Both the position numbers and the translations under genes were made by a program. From positions 1,736,001 through 1,800,000 of the forward strand of contig LS483478.1 in NCBI GenBank assembly GCA_900478215.1: a DNA stretch of 64,000 nucleotides, read 5' to 3'. Shown here in pieces: positions 36,868 through 46,961 of the stretch. The notes beneath the pieces are model-generated. The model saw only the letters and a list, made by a program, of their open reading frames with translations. It ran no database searches and had not been told where the DNA came from. The stretch's first letter is position 1, and each line of letters opens with the position of its first letter. Source of the DNA: Salmonella enterica subsp. houtenae serovar Houten (GTDB lineage: Bacteria; Pseudomonadota; Gammaproteobacteria; Enterobacterales; Enterobacteriaceae).

Positions 36868-38334
36868 ATGAAAATCACAGTACTTGCCTCAGCTATAGCG
36901 TTGTTAAGTATGGGGCCGGCAATGGCGTGTACCACTATTCTGGTAGGCGATAAAGCCTCGGACGATGGATCGTTTATTATTGCCCGTAATGAAGACTATT
37001 CGGCAACCAACGCTAAGCACATGGTTATCCACCCGGCGGTAGATAATCAGCAGGGTGAATTTAAATCCCATAGCAACGATTTCACCTGGCCGCTGCCGAA
37101 ATCCGCCATGCGCTACACTGCCATTCATGATTTTGATACGCAGGATAAATCAATGGGGGAAGTGGGCTTTAACTCGGCGGGAGTCGGAATAAGCGCCACG
37201 GAAACCATCTATAACAGCAAACCGGCGCTGACCGCCGATCCTTACGTAGAGAAAACCGGGATCACCGAAGATTCTATTCAGACCGTGATCCTGCCTGTGG
37301 TGAAAACGGCCCGTGAAGGGGCGGAAATGCTTGGTAAAATCATTGAGCAGAAAGGTGCCGGTGAAGGCTTTGGCGTGGCGTTTGTCGACAGTAAAGAGAT
37401 CTGGTATCTCGAAACCGGCAGCGGTCACCAGTGGCTGGCGGTGCGTTTACCGGCCGATAAGTATTTTGTCTCTGCCAATCAGGGGCGTCTGCGCCAGTAC
37501 GATCCGGCCGATACGACCAACTATATGGCCTCGCCAACGCTTATTAGCTTTGCAGAAAAACACGGGCTGTATCACCCGAAAGACGGCGCTTTTGATTTCC
37601 ATAAAGCCTATTCCCAGGATGTTGAAAACGATACTGTTTATAATTATCCGCGTGTCTGGACGTTACAGCACATGTTTAATCCGGCGCTGAAAACCACCGT
37701 TGAAGACGGTAAAAACTTCCCGGTATTCCTCAAACCTGAGAAAAAAATCAGCGTTGCGGATGTGAAGCAGGCGCTGCGCAATCACTATCAGAACACCTCC
37801 CACGATCCGTATGCCAACAATAACCCTAAAGAACCATGGCGGCCCATCTCCGTTTTCCGCACCCAGGAGTCGCATATTCTGCAGGTAAGGCCGAACCTGC
37901 CGAAGGCGATTGGAGAAGTGCAGTACGTGGCCTATGGTATGTCGACGCTCGGCGTTTACGTTCCTTATTACCAGGGAATGAGCCATTATCTGCCGGGCTA
38001 CGATAAGGGTTCCGATCAGGCGAGTGACGACTCGGTGAACTGGAGATTTCGCAAACTGCAAACTCTGGTAATGCAGGATTATAATGCCTATGCGCCGGAC
38101 GTCCAGCGTGCTTACCTGGTGTTTGAGAAGCAGACCGCCGAGAAGCAAAAAACGATGGAGCAGGAATATCTGAAACTGTATAAATCAGAACCGAAAAAAG
38201 CGCAGGAATTGCTGCAGACCTTTGAAGATAAAACCATGCAGGACGCGCTCAACCTCACTGATAGTCTTACGAACCAGGTATTCAGCAAAATGACTCACGC
38301 CACGGATATGAAGTACCACTTCGAAGGGGCGTAA
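36868..38334 (+). CDS. C69-family secreted peptidase (PipD/PepD-like), copy 1
   Basis: 488 residues from ATG 36868 (ATGGAG upstream). The signal peptide ends MGPAMA-CTTILVG; the Cys exposed after cleavage is the N-terminal nucleophile of C69 peptidases. SDDGSFIIARNEDYSA, GEGFGVAFVDSKEIWYLETG and HQWLAVRLPADKYFVSANQG are family blocks. Members are dipeptidases; Salmonella PipD is one. It follows the microcin-like genes with its own promoter region. Another copy is at 52008. Confidence 0.85.
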   Translation: MKITVLASAIALLSMGPAMACTTILVGDKASDDGSFIIARNEDYSATNAKHMVIHPAVDNQQGEFKSHSNDFTWPLPKSAMRYTAIHDFDTQDKSMGEVGFNSAGVGISATETIYNSKPALTADPYVEKTGITEDSIQTVILPVVKTAREGAEMLGKIIEQKGAGEGFGVAFVDSKEIWYLETGSGHQWLAVRLPADKYFVSANQGRLRQYDPADTTNYMASPTLISFAEKHGLYHPKDGAFDFHKAYSQDVENDTVYNYPRVWTLQHMFNPALKTTVEDGKNFPVFLKPEKKISVADVKQALRNHYQNTSHDPYANNNPKEPWRPISVFRTQESHILQVRPNLPKAIGEVQYVAYGMSTLGVYVPYYQGMSHYLPGYDKGSDQASDDSVNWRFRKLQTLVMQDYNAYAPDVQRAYLVFEKQTAEKQKTMEQEYLKLYKSEPKKAQELLQTFEDKTMQDALNLTDSLTNQVFSKMTHATDMKYHFEGA

Positions 38335-39439
38335 GTCAATTAAAGGCCTGTCTCGCTGCTGCGTGGATACAGGTTGTGCACCAGGATAAATAGCCCCGCA
38401 GCTAACGACGCTCCCCGGTGAGTATTAAGCGTAAGTGAGTTGAAATACACGGTGACAGTCACGGAAGCGGAACCAGCAACTGTAAAAAAACGGGAAAACT
38501 GTGCCTCTGTCCATTATTTATTTCTGAGCAGGCGAGTGGTTGGACAAACTGCGGGCGTGATTTTGTCACATTAAGATAACGCCTAACTGGACACTCATCG
38601 CTTACCATAGGTGAAAATATCAGTGTCACCTGTGGTAAGCCGACAAAAGTTGATTGCGAGACGTAGGTATTTCGATTACAGGCTGTTATGGTTAACCATG
38701 TGTTACTGTACCAGGGGATGATATGAAAAGTCTCAGGGCTTGATTTACGGGACAAAAAATTTTTAACGTGTGAAACCGTTCTGTTGAGCGTCAAAACCTT
38801 TCTGCGCCGGAATCCTGAACTTTTCCACCATGTTACTTTTGGGTGTTGTGATACGTCTAATGAGCCGTATTTTAGGCTCGGGATTTGACACGAAGTATGC
38901 GAGCTATTCCAGCATCACGAATGGGATTTCACTGAGCCCGGGTACGTAGATTTCCCGTTACGCGGAATATTCCACGTACAGGCTGACAGCGGCCCAAAAA
39001 GGACGTATCAGATTAGGGAATATGCGCAGAAGCCCTGAATACTGTGGCATGGCGCGGTGCGGTGGTTGTGCGTCACTTTGTCGCCTTGCGCGACGCAAAG
39101 TGATGCACCGGTTGAGTGCCGGGCGCGAAAGATCGCGGATTCTGGCGCAGCGAAGTACGTATTGTCGGTAAAGTATGACCTCTGTCGCAGTGACCTGCGA
39201 GCCGGTGTTTGCGGATGTATTCACCGGTAGGGGCTGCCATCCTGAGTTCCTCAGGCGCTTCTTTCAGGCCATGAAGCATGGGCGCTGTCAACGACAGCAT
39301 TGTGCAATCCGGAGCTTACATCCGGTCGATGGGCGTGAACAGGGGAAACTCTTTTTTGATAAAAAAGAGTTTCCCCTTGACTGTGATTATTTTTTGTGAA
39401 TGCAGGTGACATCTTAAAAATCAGGCGCCCACAGTGAAA
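38335..39439. other. Non-coding region with decayed satellite sequence
   Basis: 38335-38950 holds no gene but a strong hairpin at 38600-38640. From about 38960 to 39400 the sequence resembles the ash/Icd-like wreckage at 30975-31500 in reverse orientation (for example GCATGGCGCGGTG and AAGTGACGCAC-type segments). Confidence 0.4.
38600..38640. repeat. 15-bp stem inverted repeat
   Basis: GCTTACCATAGGTGA pairs with TCACCTGTGGTAAGC, one wobble, around 11 bases. No T-run on either strand. Origin unclear. Confidence 0.6.
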
Positions 39440-39643
39440 TTACAGAGGGAGCTTGTCTTCCCGCATGCGTCGTACTTCAGCCGCTTCGAAGATATCGTGC
39501 AGACGATGGAGTTGTTCGGCCAGAATGAGCAACAGAACATAGTTTGGCCCGGCCTCATCAGGGTTCTCCAGCATGACTTCGGTCAGTACACGGGCGCGGT
39601 CCACCAGTTCACGGGCATCAGGCTCAACAGGTTTTAGATTCAT
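39440..39643 (-). CDS. Small P4-satellite protein, 67 residues
   Basis: MNLKPVEPDARELVDRARVL... charged and helical, with AAGGAGAG before the ATG. It starts 12 bases after the stop of the 229-residue gene, so they form one operon. Function unknown; such small acidic proteins are common in P4-like elements. Confidence 0.6.
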   Translation of the reverse strand: MNLKPVEPDARELVDRARVLTEVMLENPDEAGPNYVLLLILAEQLHRLHDIFEAAEVRRMREDKLPL

Positions 39644-39655
39644 GATTCTCTCCTT

Positions 39656-40345
39656 TCACTGTACCCATTCACCGCCCCGGATTCGGGCGATATCCAGTAG
39701 CAATGACTTCATCGCCCGACTCACCGCACACAGCATATTGATCAGCGGCTCATCAGCATTCAGGGCATCGGGCCTGCGCAGCCATTCATCAAACCTGACG
39801 TGTATCCGGGCGAATATTGTCGCCAGCCTGTCCATCTCCACACGCTCCATGGGCCGCTTTTGGTTATGATCGCTAAAGATGTCATCCGCAAGCTGACGCA
39901 GATCGTCGATAACCGGAAACAATCCGCCGGGAAGCTGTGGGGTGGCGCTGTCAAAGCGGAACTCCGTCAGGCGCAGGGCAAAACCATAGAGTACCGATGC
40001 CAGCAACTGGCGCAGATGATGAAGTTTTCCGAGGGTGTAATGGTTGCAGTCGGCCAGGGCCGTGACAGTGCGGGACTCTGCAAGGGCCAGGGTGCTGTGG
40101 ATTTCCAGGGCAAGACGGAGTGGATATTGATCGGTACGGGACAGCGGGCTGGAGGGAAAACATTCGTTCCAGAGATCGGATTCGCTGAGCCAGTGAAGAA
40201 TGCTGGCGTGGTGCAGGACACCTGCCGGAGTGAGGCCCCGGATATCCAGAAGCTGGAGCAGTTCGTCGTTATCTTCACAGGGTTGGGGGACATAGCAGTG
40301 GCGATCGAGCTTTTTTCTGAGTTCAGAAAGCGGAATAACCATCAT
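39656..40345 (-). CDS. P4-satellite protein, 229 residues, unknown
   Basis: MMVIPLSELRKKLDRHCYVP..., mostly helical, with no recognised motif. CAGGAG lies upstream of two adjacent ATGs (40345 and 40342). Upstream sequence (40370-40490) has the ash-type leader composition, so the gene belongs to another satellite element oriented leftwards. Confidence 0.6.
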   Translation of the reverse strand: MMVIPLSELRKKLDRHCYVPQPCEDNDELLQLLDIRGLTPAGVLHHASILHWLSESDLWNECFPSSPLSRTDQYPLRLALEIHSTLALAESRTVTALADCNHYTLGKLHHLRQLLASVLYGFALRLTEFRFDSATPQLPGGLFPVIDDLRQLADDIFSDHNQKRPMERVEMDRLATIFARIHVRFDEWLRRPDALNADEPLINMLCAVSRAMKSLLLDIARIRGGEWVQ

Positions 40346-41255
40346 GATGGTGTTCTCCTGTCAGGGTTAACAGGCCACCACCGGAGTTCCTACGCTCAAA
40401 CTGGTGGTGGCCCAGGACAGGGGTAGGAATACCGGCCTAACAGGACACCGGCCAGCCCGAAGGCTGCCCTGCCTGAGCCACCATTGAACGTCGTGCACAG
40501 ACATATACTGCGCACATCAACGGCAGTTCAGGGCGATAACGGTAACCCATTATCGCCTGTTAGTTTCGACGGGTTCTTACACCCGGCAGCCCCTTCGGGA
40601 CTACGCGGGTATTGTAGTCCATTACGGTTTGGCAGAAAAGCGGCGCCAGACACAGGACATAAAATTTGTTGTGTGGTCGTTTATCCTGACCGTTTTGCCT
40701 TTTGGTTCTCCGGCCTTTTCGGGTAGGTCAGTTACCCTTATGACCCCTTACCTTTGGCCTTTTTAGGTCCCTTTGTTTCATACTACATTATGATGGCCAG
40801 GTTCCTGGGTCGGGTCATTAAAGCTGTTGCTATCAACATGAATGTACCTTTACGATGAATATTACAAATGGAAGTGTTGACCATGATGGTTTACGCCAAG
40901 GCGATACCATCCAGACTATGTTTATTAATCTATTCTGCCTGCCCATAAAAAGGACATTTTACGTCACCTTAGCTATCAGAACTCCTCCTGTAAAACGTTT
41001 AACCAGCCTGATAATCTTCTAATTGAAAACTTGCCCTAAACAATGGAACTGCATGACAAAGTTACGGGGCAATTTCTGACTAAACATAATTACCAATGAG
41101 TTGGAGCTATTATCATAAACATTTAGATATTAACTTAGTAAAGATACAACTTAAGATTGTTTGTTTACTTATATGCAACAGTCTGTTTGATTATTTTTCA
41201 TATTCATTTCGATAGTTTTCCGCTAGTTTTAGGTTACTCAAGAATTATTGTTGAA
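40346..41255. other. Satellite leader and operon upstream region
   Basis: 40346-40730 is ash/Icd-like leader remnant of the leftward satellite. 40740-41255 is AT-rich and non-coding and should hold the promoter and any LysR binding site of the metabolic operon; I could not pick one confidently. Confidence 0.4.
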
Positions 41256-42479
41256 ATGAAGATGAATAAAAAAATTCCGATACCTCTCATGGTGTTAGCT
41301 ACATGCCTCTCTGTTGGCGGGTTGATTTCCACCGACATATTTTTACCCGCGCTTGGTGAAATGCGATTGTTTTATAAAGTGACTGAAGCGCAAATACAGG
41401 ACGCAATTGCGTTATTTTTATTTGGTGTGGCATTTTCGCAACTTATCTATGGCCCATTGAGTGATAGCCTTGGGAGGAAAAAAACATTAATCGGAGGGTT
41501 ACTGATATGGCTGATTTCCACTGTCAGTGTGATTTATACGACGCACATTAATGAATTGCTGGGTTTAAGATTATTGCAGGGGATCGGCTCATGCGCTGGT
41601 ATTACCATCAGTCGGGCGATCATTAACGATATGATGGATAAAAAATCATCTGCGCAGCTCTACCTGGTCATATTTCCGTTTGTGGGGATGTCACCTGCGA
41701 TTGCGCCGATGATCGGCGGGATTTTGACTCAGCATTTCGGCTGGCGGGCATGTTTTATCTTTTTAACCCTCTTTATCCTGGCCACGCTGGTTCTCTGCTT
41801 TATGGCACTCCGTGAGACATTGCCGGTAGAAAAAAGACAAAAACTAAGTGTACTGACAGCAACAAAAAATACCGTTGATGTCGTGCGAAACCCAACCTTT
41901 CTCTTTTATGCTGCCATTCCCTGTTTTGCCTATGCGGCTTATTTTGCCTATATCGTCGAGTCGCCGTTTATGCTTGCGAAACTGGGGCTTTCCCCAGCCT
42001 ATGTGGGTTATACATATATTCTGCTCTCCGCCAGTTATGTCGCCGGAAATTTGACGGCCAAAAGGCGTTCAAGGCGCGAGGGTATTGAAGATACGATCCG
42101 TCAGGGATACCGCATTTTTGTGCTGGGGGGGATTATTTTTGCCTTGCAGATGTATGTGAGTCCATTTCCCCTGCCGACGACGATTATCGCTATTTCCATT
42201 CTGACCTTTGGCAACGGCTTTTTGCTGCCGTTGGGGACGGCATCAGCCATTGCCGCCCATCCGCGGGCCTCTGGGACGGCATCTGGTGTGATGGGAGCAC
42301 TGCAACTCGGGAGTGCTGCCATCGCCACTTTTTTAATTGGCAAACTGTCCGCCCATGCACCAAGAATGACCGCCCTGATCATCGCATGTGTGTGTGTATT
42401 CGGTTTTCTCATTTATGTGTTGGGTCAATCTTCATTTATGCAATTTGTCTCTAACAAGGAGAGTAAGATCAATGATTAA
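41256..42479 (+). CDS. MFS transporter, Bcr/CflA type
   Basis: About 407 residues and twelve membrane helices. STDIFLPALGEM in helix 1 and YGPLSDSLGRKKTL between helices 2 and 3 are Bcr/CflA signatures; RLLQGIGSCAGITISRAII is motif C-like. The family mostly exports drugs or small metabolites, so this may export a product rather than import a substrate. I start at 41256; the frame extends to 41157 without support. It overlaps the next gene by eight bases. Confidence 0.85.
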   Translation: MKMNKKIPIPLMVLATCLSVGGLISTDIFLPALGEMRLFYKVTEAQIQDAIALFLFGVAFSQLIYGPLSDSLGRKKTLIGGLLIWLISTVSVIYTTHINELLGLRLLQGIGSCAGITISRAIINDMMDKKSSAQLYLVIFPFVGMSPAIAPMIGGILTQHFGWRACFIFLTLFILATLVLCFMALRETLPVEKRQKLSVLTATKNTVDVVRNPTFLFYAAIPCFAYAAYFAYIVESPFMLAKLGLSPAYVGYTYILLSASYVAGNLTAKRRSRREGIEDTIRQGYRIFVLGGIIFALQMYVSPFPLPTTIIAISILTFGNGFLLPLGTASAIAAHPRASGTASGVMGALQLGSAAIATFLIGKLSAHAPRMTALIIACVCVFGFLIYVLGQSSFMQFVSNKESKIND

Positions 42480-43413
42480 TAATATCGATGTCACATTACG
42501 GGATGGTGGTTATCAGAATGGTTTCCACTTTCCGACAGACTACGCGATTAAACATGTTCAGGCGCTAGTGGAAAGCGGCGTTGAATGGATTGAAATAGGT
42601 TATCGGAACGGGTCTTTTAAGCCGATTCCTGATATTGGTATTACGGGGGTGTCACCCGATGAATATATTCAGCAGATCCACAATGCTGTGCCGGATGCTA
42701 AATTAGCGGTGATTGCCCATCCGCATAATATTAATCACGATGATGTGGCTCGTATGAAAATGCATGGTGTGAGTCTGCTCAGGATCTGTATTAAAACAGA
42801 TAATCCACAACCGGCATTGGCATTATGCGAATTTGCCAAAATGAGTGGGTTACGTGTGAGTATGAATTTTACCCGTGCCAGCCAAATTAATATCAATACG
42901 CTTATTGATGTGGCTGCACAATGCGAAAAAGCCGGGGCCGATATTATCTGTATCGCCGATTCAAATGGTAGCTTACGCCCGGAACAGACATCGCGGCTGG
43001 TCAACGTCCTTAAATGCATCACGCGTGTGGACGTGGGTTTTCACGCGCATGACAACCTGGGGCTGGCGATGGCAAATGCAATTGAGGCTGTCAAAGCTGG
43101 GGCAACGTTTATCGACAGCTCATTAACCGGAATGGGAAAAGGCGCGGGCAATCTCGCCATGGAGACTTGGCTTGCCCTGTGCAATTTCAATAGCGACGCT
43201 GACATTTATCAGACGGAAGTAATCTTCAGGCAGGTTCAACAGCTTCAGTCTCAGGCCTGTTTTAATGCTTCGCACCGCAGCGTGGTGGACATGATCCTCG
43301 GGGTGAAAAACCTGAGCGTGGACTACCGCAAAATGATTGAGGAGAAACTTTCCGAAGATCTCAGCAACACCTTTACGGCCATTGATCACGTTATTATCGG
43401 GACGGCAGCATGA
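42472..43413 (+). CDS. HMGL-like (DRE-TIM) aldolase/synthase
   Basis: 313 residues. IDVTLRDGGYQNGF holds the RD catalytic pair, FHAHDNLGLAMANA near residue 190 the metal-binding HxH, and TGMGKGAGNLAME the C-terminal lid. This fits the 4-hydroxy-2-oxovalerate aldolase/isopropylmalate synthase superfamily, which breaks or makes C-C bonds next to a 2-oxo acid such as pyruvate. The start overlaps the MFS stop; the stop overlaps the next start (ATGA). Confidence 0.8.
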   Translation: MINNIDVTLRDGGYQNGFHFPTDYAIKHVQALVESGVEWIEIGYRNGSFKPIPDIGITGVSPDEYIQQIHNAVPDAKLAVIAHPHNINHDDVARMKMHGVSLLRICIKTDNPQPALALCEFAKMSGLRVSMNFTRASQININTLIDVAAQCEKAGADIICIADSNGSLRPEQTSRLVNVLKCITRVDVGFHAHDNLGLAMANAIEAVKAGATFIDSSLTGMGKGAGNLAMETWLALCNFNSDADIYQTEVIFRQVQQLQSQACFNASHRSVVDMILGVKNLSVDYRKMIEEKLSEDLSNTFTAIDHVIIGTAA

Positions 43414-44126
43414 AAAAGAGGGAGGCCGTTATCCTCGCCCCGGTGATGCCCGTCTGGGATGAAGGTCAGTTTTGCGCGCCACTGGTTACGTTGCTGGTGG
43501 CAAAGGGGTATCACGTTACTGTTATTGATACGTTGACCCTGATTCAGGATGCCTCGCCAGAGAGGGCGGTTGAGGCACTCTGCCAGGCACTGAATGCCCG
43601 GTTCCAGTCTCCCTATCTGCTGGTGGGGTTCGCCATGGCGGGCACGTTAGTCCAGCTGTTGTCTCCGCACCTGCACGGCCTCAGTGGTGTGATGTCTGTC
43701 AGTGCGCCGGGTTTTGCGGATGAACAACTCAACAGGCGTCTGGGCGAGCTTGTCTCGCTGCTGGAGAAGGGCGAGGTTGAGCATGCGGTGGACGTTCTGC
43801 ATCAATTCGTTGTCCCTGAAGGGCAAGCCGCCCAGGAGGGGCGTTTCACGTTGCCTGACGCGGCGAAAGCATCTGCCATTCAGCGGATGTTGACCGGATT
43901 TGCCTTGCTACTGAACATGGACGCTCGCGCCGCCATTGCTCGCTATAACGGGAAATACCTTGCCATCGTGGGGGATAAATCACAGCTGGCGTCCTGGGAA
44001 AACCAAACCCATAGCACTCAACCGACACACCTCTATAGGCGCATCCCGAAAGCGGGTATGCGCCCATGGAATGACAATCCCGCAGCGATGAATGCCTTAC
44101 TTAATGAATGGGTCGACACACTATGA
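43410..44126 (+). CDS. Alpha/beta-hydrolase-like protein lacking the usual Ser
   Basis: 238 residues with an alpha/beta-hydrolase layout (VILAPVMPVWDEG, then YLLVGFAMAGTLVQLL). The nucleophile elbow normally reads G-x-S-x-G; here G73-F-A75-M-A puts Ala at the Ser position, so it may be non-catalytic or use another residue. Overlaps both neighbours by four bases, indicating translational coupling. Confidence 0.6.
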   Translation: MKKREAVILAPVMPVWDEGQFCAPLVTLLVAKGYHVTVIDTLTLIQDASPERAVEALCQALNARFQSPYLLVGFAMAGTLVQLLSPHLHGLSGVMSVSAPGFADEQLNRRLGELVSLLEKGEVEHAVDVLHQFVVPEGQAAQEGRFTLPDAAKASAIQRMLTGFALLLNMDARAAIARYNGKYLAIVGDKSQLASWENQTHSTQPTHLYRRIPKAGMRPWNDNPAAMNALLNEWVDTL

Positions 44127-46285
44127 AAAAAAATGTGCTGGTTTTACCGGGTGATGGAATTGGTCAGGAGGTTTGCGAGGCTGCGCTACCTGTTATCAGT
44201 GCTATGGATCTTCCCATTACGCTTACCTTTGGCGAGATTGGCTGGGCATGCTGGACGCGGGAGGGAAACCCCGTACCAGATCAAACCTGGGAAAAAATCG
44301 CCGGGGCAGACGCGGTGCTGCTTGGCGCAATAACCAGTAAAGGTAAAGCGCAGGCGCAGCAGGCTTTACCTCTGCCTCTCCAGCAGAAAGGTATCGAGTA
44401 TGTTTCGCCGGTGATCCAGCTCCGCCAGAAACTGGGGTTGTTCGCCAATATCCGCCCGGTGAAATATGTCGCAGGCGATCGACGTCCTTTTCGCTGCTGC
44501 GTGATTCGGGAAAATACCGAAGGTTTGTACGCTGGGATGGATTTTAAAGGGGTTAGACCGGCGGTTTCCGACTGGCTGAAGCACCCTAATCTGAGCAAGT
44601 ATGGCCCGGAAGAGGCTGCCTGGACGGTTCGTCTGCAAACCCGGTATGGGCTGGAGCGACTGTTTCAGACGGCCTTTGAGTATGCCCGCAAGCACCACTT
44701 TACCCGCGTCACATTTGCTGATAAACCCAATGTGATGCGCGAAAGTGGTCACTTTGCGGGAAGCATATTCCATGAGGTGGCTGCACGTTTTCCTGAGATC
44801 ACGGCGGATATCCATAATGTCGATGCCATTGCCCTCTGGCTGGTGCGTAAGCCCCATGAGTTCGGCGTGATTGTCGCAGAAAATATGTTTGGGGATATTT
44901 TGTCCGACTTAGCCGCAGGGGTGATGGGCGGTTTAGGCCTTGCACCAAGTGCCAATATTGGCAGCCATGTTGCCTACTTTGAGCCGGTACATGGCAGCGC
45001 GCCAGGGATGGCAGGACAGGGGAAAGCCAACCCGTGTGCCATGTTTTACACCATTGCACTGATGCTGGAGTATCTGGGCTTTGATTCACAAGCCGAAAAA
45101 CTTCAGCGCGCGGTTGACCGGGTGGTTCGGGACGGGAAAGTGGCTACCTATGATTTGGGAGGGACTGCATCCACACGGGAAATGGCGCAGGCCATCATCC
45201 GGGAACTGCTTCACCCAGCGCTCGGGAAAACGGCCAGCGTGATCACCATCGGTGATGAACTGTTGTCCGGGCAATACCCGAACAGCAATCAGCAGCACAT
45301 CAGCCAGCGGCTTGAGGCGGCGCAGCATCAGGTGAGATTTCAGGCGTCTTGCGCGGACAATATTGCCCAGATCAGCGCCCTGATCACCTCGCGTATCGGG
45401 CAGGACGATCTCATTGTCATTTGCGGCGGGCTTGGCCCTACCTCCGACGATAAAACCCGCGAGGCGATGGCACAGTCTCTCGGCAGACCCTTGATTTATG
45501 ATGAGGATGTCTGGGCCACTATTCAGGCGCAGCTCAGGGCGTTTGGGGTGAAAAACGATCCGTCTAACCGCCAACAGGCCAGATTTCCCGACGGCGTTAG
45601 CGTTCTGGATAACCCGTCCGGTACGGCCCCTGGGTTTTACACCAGCATAGCCGGCAGCCAGGTGGTGGTTCTGCCTGGCCCTCCTCCTCAGGCGTTGCCA
45701 ATGCTTGATGACTTGTTATCAGGCCGCGAGCATAGCGTACCGGCAAAGACTACATCCTCCTGGACGCTTATTGGTATAAGCGAAAGCGAAGTAGGTTCAA
45801 TTGTGAGCGCCTTAGTCTCTTCGACGGCGTGGGATGTGCATTTTTTATGGAAAAGTCCCTATGTCATTGTGCAAATAGAAACGCCGGAGCACAGCCCGTT
45901 ACCGCTTCCGGTGTGGCAAAGTCTGGAGCGGGCATTACGTCCGTATCTGGTGAGTAAACGTAACAAAAAGGCGAGTGAGATATTGCAGGACGCCTGCAAC
46001 ATTCGCTGGCAGACGGCCGATGCGGAGCTGTCGTCTTATTTGCCAGTGGCCAGAAAAAAGGCGGGAAGTGAGCCTGTGCTTTGCATCGACGTTGCGGTTA
46101 ACCCCCCTCTGGTCGACGTGCTGGAGAGTGATACACGACTGGGGCAAATGACGATGTCGGTTCACCATCAGGATGGTAAGAAACACCAGATGACCTTTCC
46201 CCTGAATAAAGCGCTTCTGGCGCAAACCCTGCCTGAGTACGCGGCCTGGTGCGTACTGAAAACCCTGACAATGCATAATGGATGA
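44123..46285 (+). CDS. Isopropylmalate/tartrate dehydrogenase-CinA domain fusion
   Basis: 720 residues from ATG 44123. Residues 1-365 are a beta-decarboxylating dehydrogenase (LPGDGIGQEV, IRENTEGLYAG near 129, NMFGDILSDLAAGVMGGLG near 255, EPVHGSAP) that oxidises a 2-hydroxy acid such as malate, tartrate or 3-isopropylmalate with NAD. Residues 372-550 are a MoCF/CinA domain (TIGDELLSGQ near 376, ICGGLGPTSDDKTREAM near 432, NPSGTAPGF, LPGPPPQ), the COG1058 module known for ADP-ribose pyrophosphatase activity in CinA. The last ~170 residues are CinA-C-unlike. There is no stop or gap between domains. I know no standard enzyme with this architecture. Confidence 0.8.
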   Translation: MKKNVLVLPGDGIGQEVCEAALPVISAMDLPITLTFGEIGWACWTREGNPVPDQTWEKIAGADAVLLGAITSKGKAQAQQALPLPLQQKGIEYVSPVIQLRQKLGLFANIRPVKYVAGDRRPFRCCVIRENTEGLYAGMDFKGVRPAVSDWLKHPNLSKYGPEEAAWTVRLQTRYGLERLFQTAFEYARKHHFTRVTFADKPNVMRESGHFAGSIFHEVAARFPEITADIHNVDAIALWLVRKPHEFGVIVAENMFGDILSDLAAGVMGGLGLAPSANIGSHVAYFEPVHGSAPGMAGQGKANPCAMFYTIALMLEYLGFDSQAEKLQRAVDRVVRDGKVATYDLGGTASTREMAQAIIRELLHPALGKTASVITIGDELLSGQYPNSNQQHISQRLEAAQHQVRFQASCADNIAQISALITSRIGQDDLIVICGGLGPTSDDKTREAMAQSLGRPLIYDEDVWATIQAQLRAFGVKNDPSNRQQARFPDGVSVLDNPSGTAPGFYTSIAGSQVVVLPGPPPQALPMLDDLLSGREHSVPAKTTSSWTLIGISESEVGSIVSALVSSTAWDVHFLWKSPYVIVQIETPEHSPLPLPVWQSLERALRPYLVSKRNKKASEILQDACNIRWQTADAELSSYLPVARKKAGSEPVLCIDVAVNPPLVDVLESDTRLGQMTMSVHHQDGKKHQMTFPLNKALLAQTLPEYAAWCVLKTLTMHNG

Positions 46286-46292
46286 GACAATC

Positions 46293-46961
46293 ATGACAAC
46301 CCAAAAAACGATTAAAGAGCGCTTGTTGGCCCTGGACACGGCTGCTGTCTCTGATTCGCTGGACAGTTTGTACATTGCGGGTGGGCTGTTGGGTATTAAG
46401 CCGCAGATCAGCGGAAGGAAAATCGCGGGGCCGGCTTTTACCGTTCAATATGAAGCCTGTACGCCGGAAAAAAATCGCTTCATGAATGCCGGTAACTATA
46501 TTGATCAGGTACCGGCCGGAGCCGTTATTGTGGTGGACAACGGTGGGCGTCTGGACTGCACGAGCTGGGGGAATATTCTGACCACTAAAGCGGTGCAAAA
46601 GCAGATCGCCGGGTCTGTCATCTATGGTTCAGCCCGTGATATTGCCGATATTCGCCAGATGGATTACCCCCTGTTCGCCTGCAATATCTATATGGTTTCC
46701 GGAAAAAACCGGGCGCGGGTAAAAGCGGTGCAGTGCGCGCTTGATATCCACGGTGTGACAGTTTGCCCTAGCGACTGGGTATTTGGCGACGACAATGGCG
46801 TGCTGGTGATCCCCGGCGAACATCTGGAAGAGGTGATCCGGCGTGCGGAAAATGTCGAAAATACCGAACGGCAGATCCTGAGTACCATCAATGCCGGCAC
46901 ACCGCTGGACGCTGCCCGTCAGCAATTGGGTTATGACGTTCCATGGGAAAATAACGTATGA
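46293..46961 (+). CDS. RraA-family aldolase
   Basis: 222 residues. GGRLDCTSWGNILTTKAVQK and VIYGSARDIADIRQ carry the Arg-Asp pair typical of RraA/HMG aldolases (4-hydroxy-4-methyl-2-oxoglutarate or 4-carboxy-4-hydroxy-2-oxoadipate aldolase), which cleave to pyruvate with a divalent metal. I prefer ATG 46293; ATG 46278 overlaps the previous stop and is also possible. Overlaps the next start by four bases. Confidence 0.8.
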   Translation: MTTQKTIKERLLALDTAAVSDSLDSLYIAGGLLGIKPQISGRKIAGPAFTVQYEACTPEKNRFMNAGNYIDQVPAGAVIVVDNGGRLDCTSWGNILTTKAVQKQIAGSVIYGSARDIADIRQMDYPLFACNIYMVSGKNRARVKAVQCALDIHGVTVCPSDWVFGDDNGVLVIPGEHLEEVIRRAENVENTERQILSTINAGTPLDAARQQLGYDVPWENNV

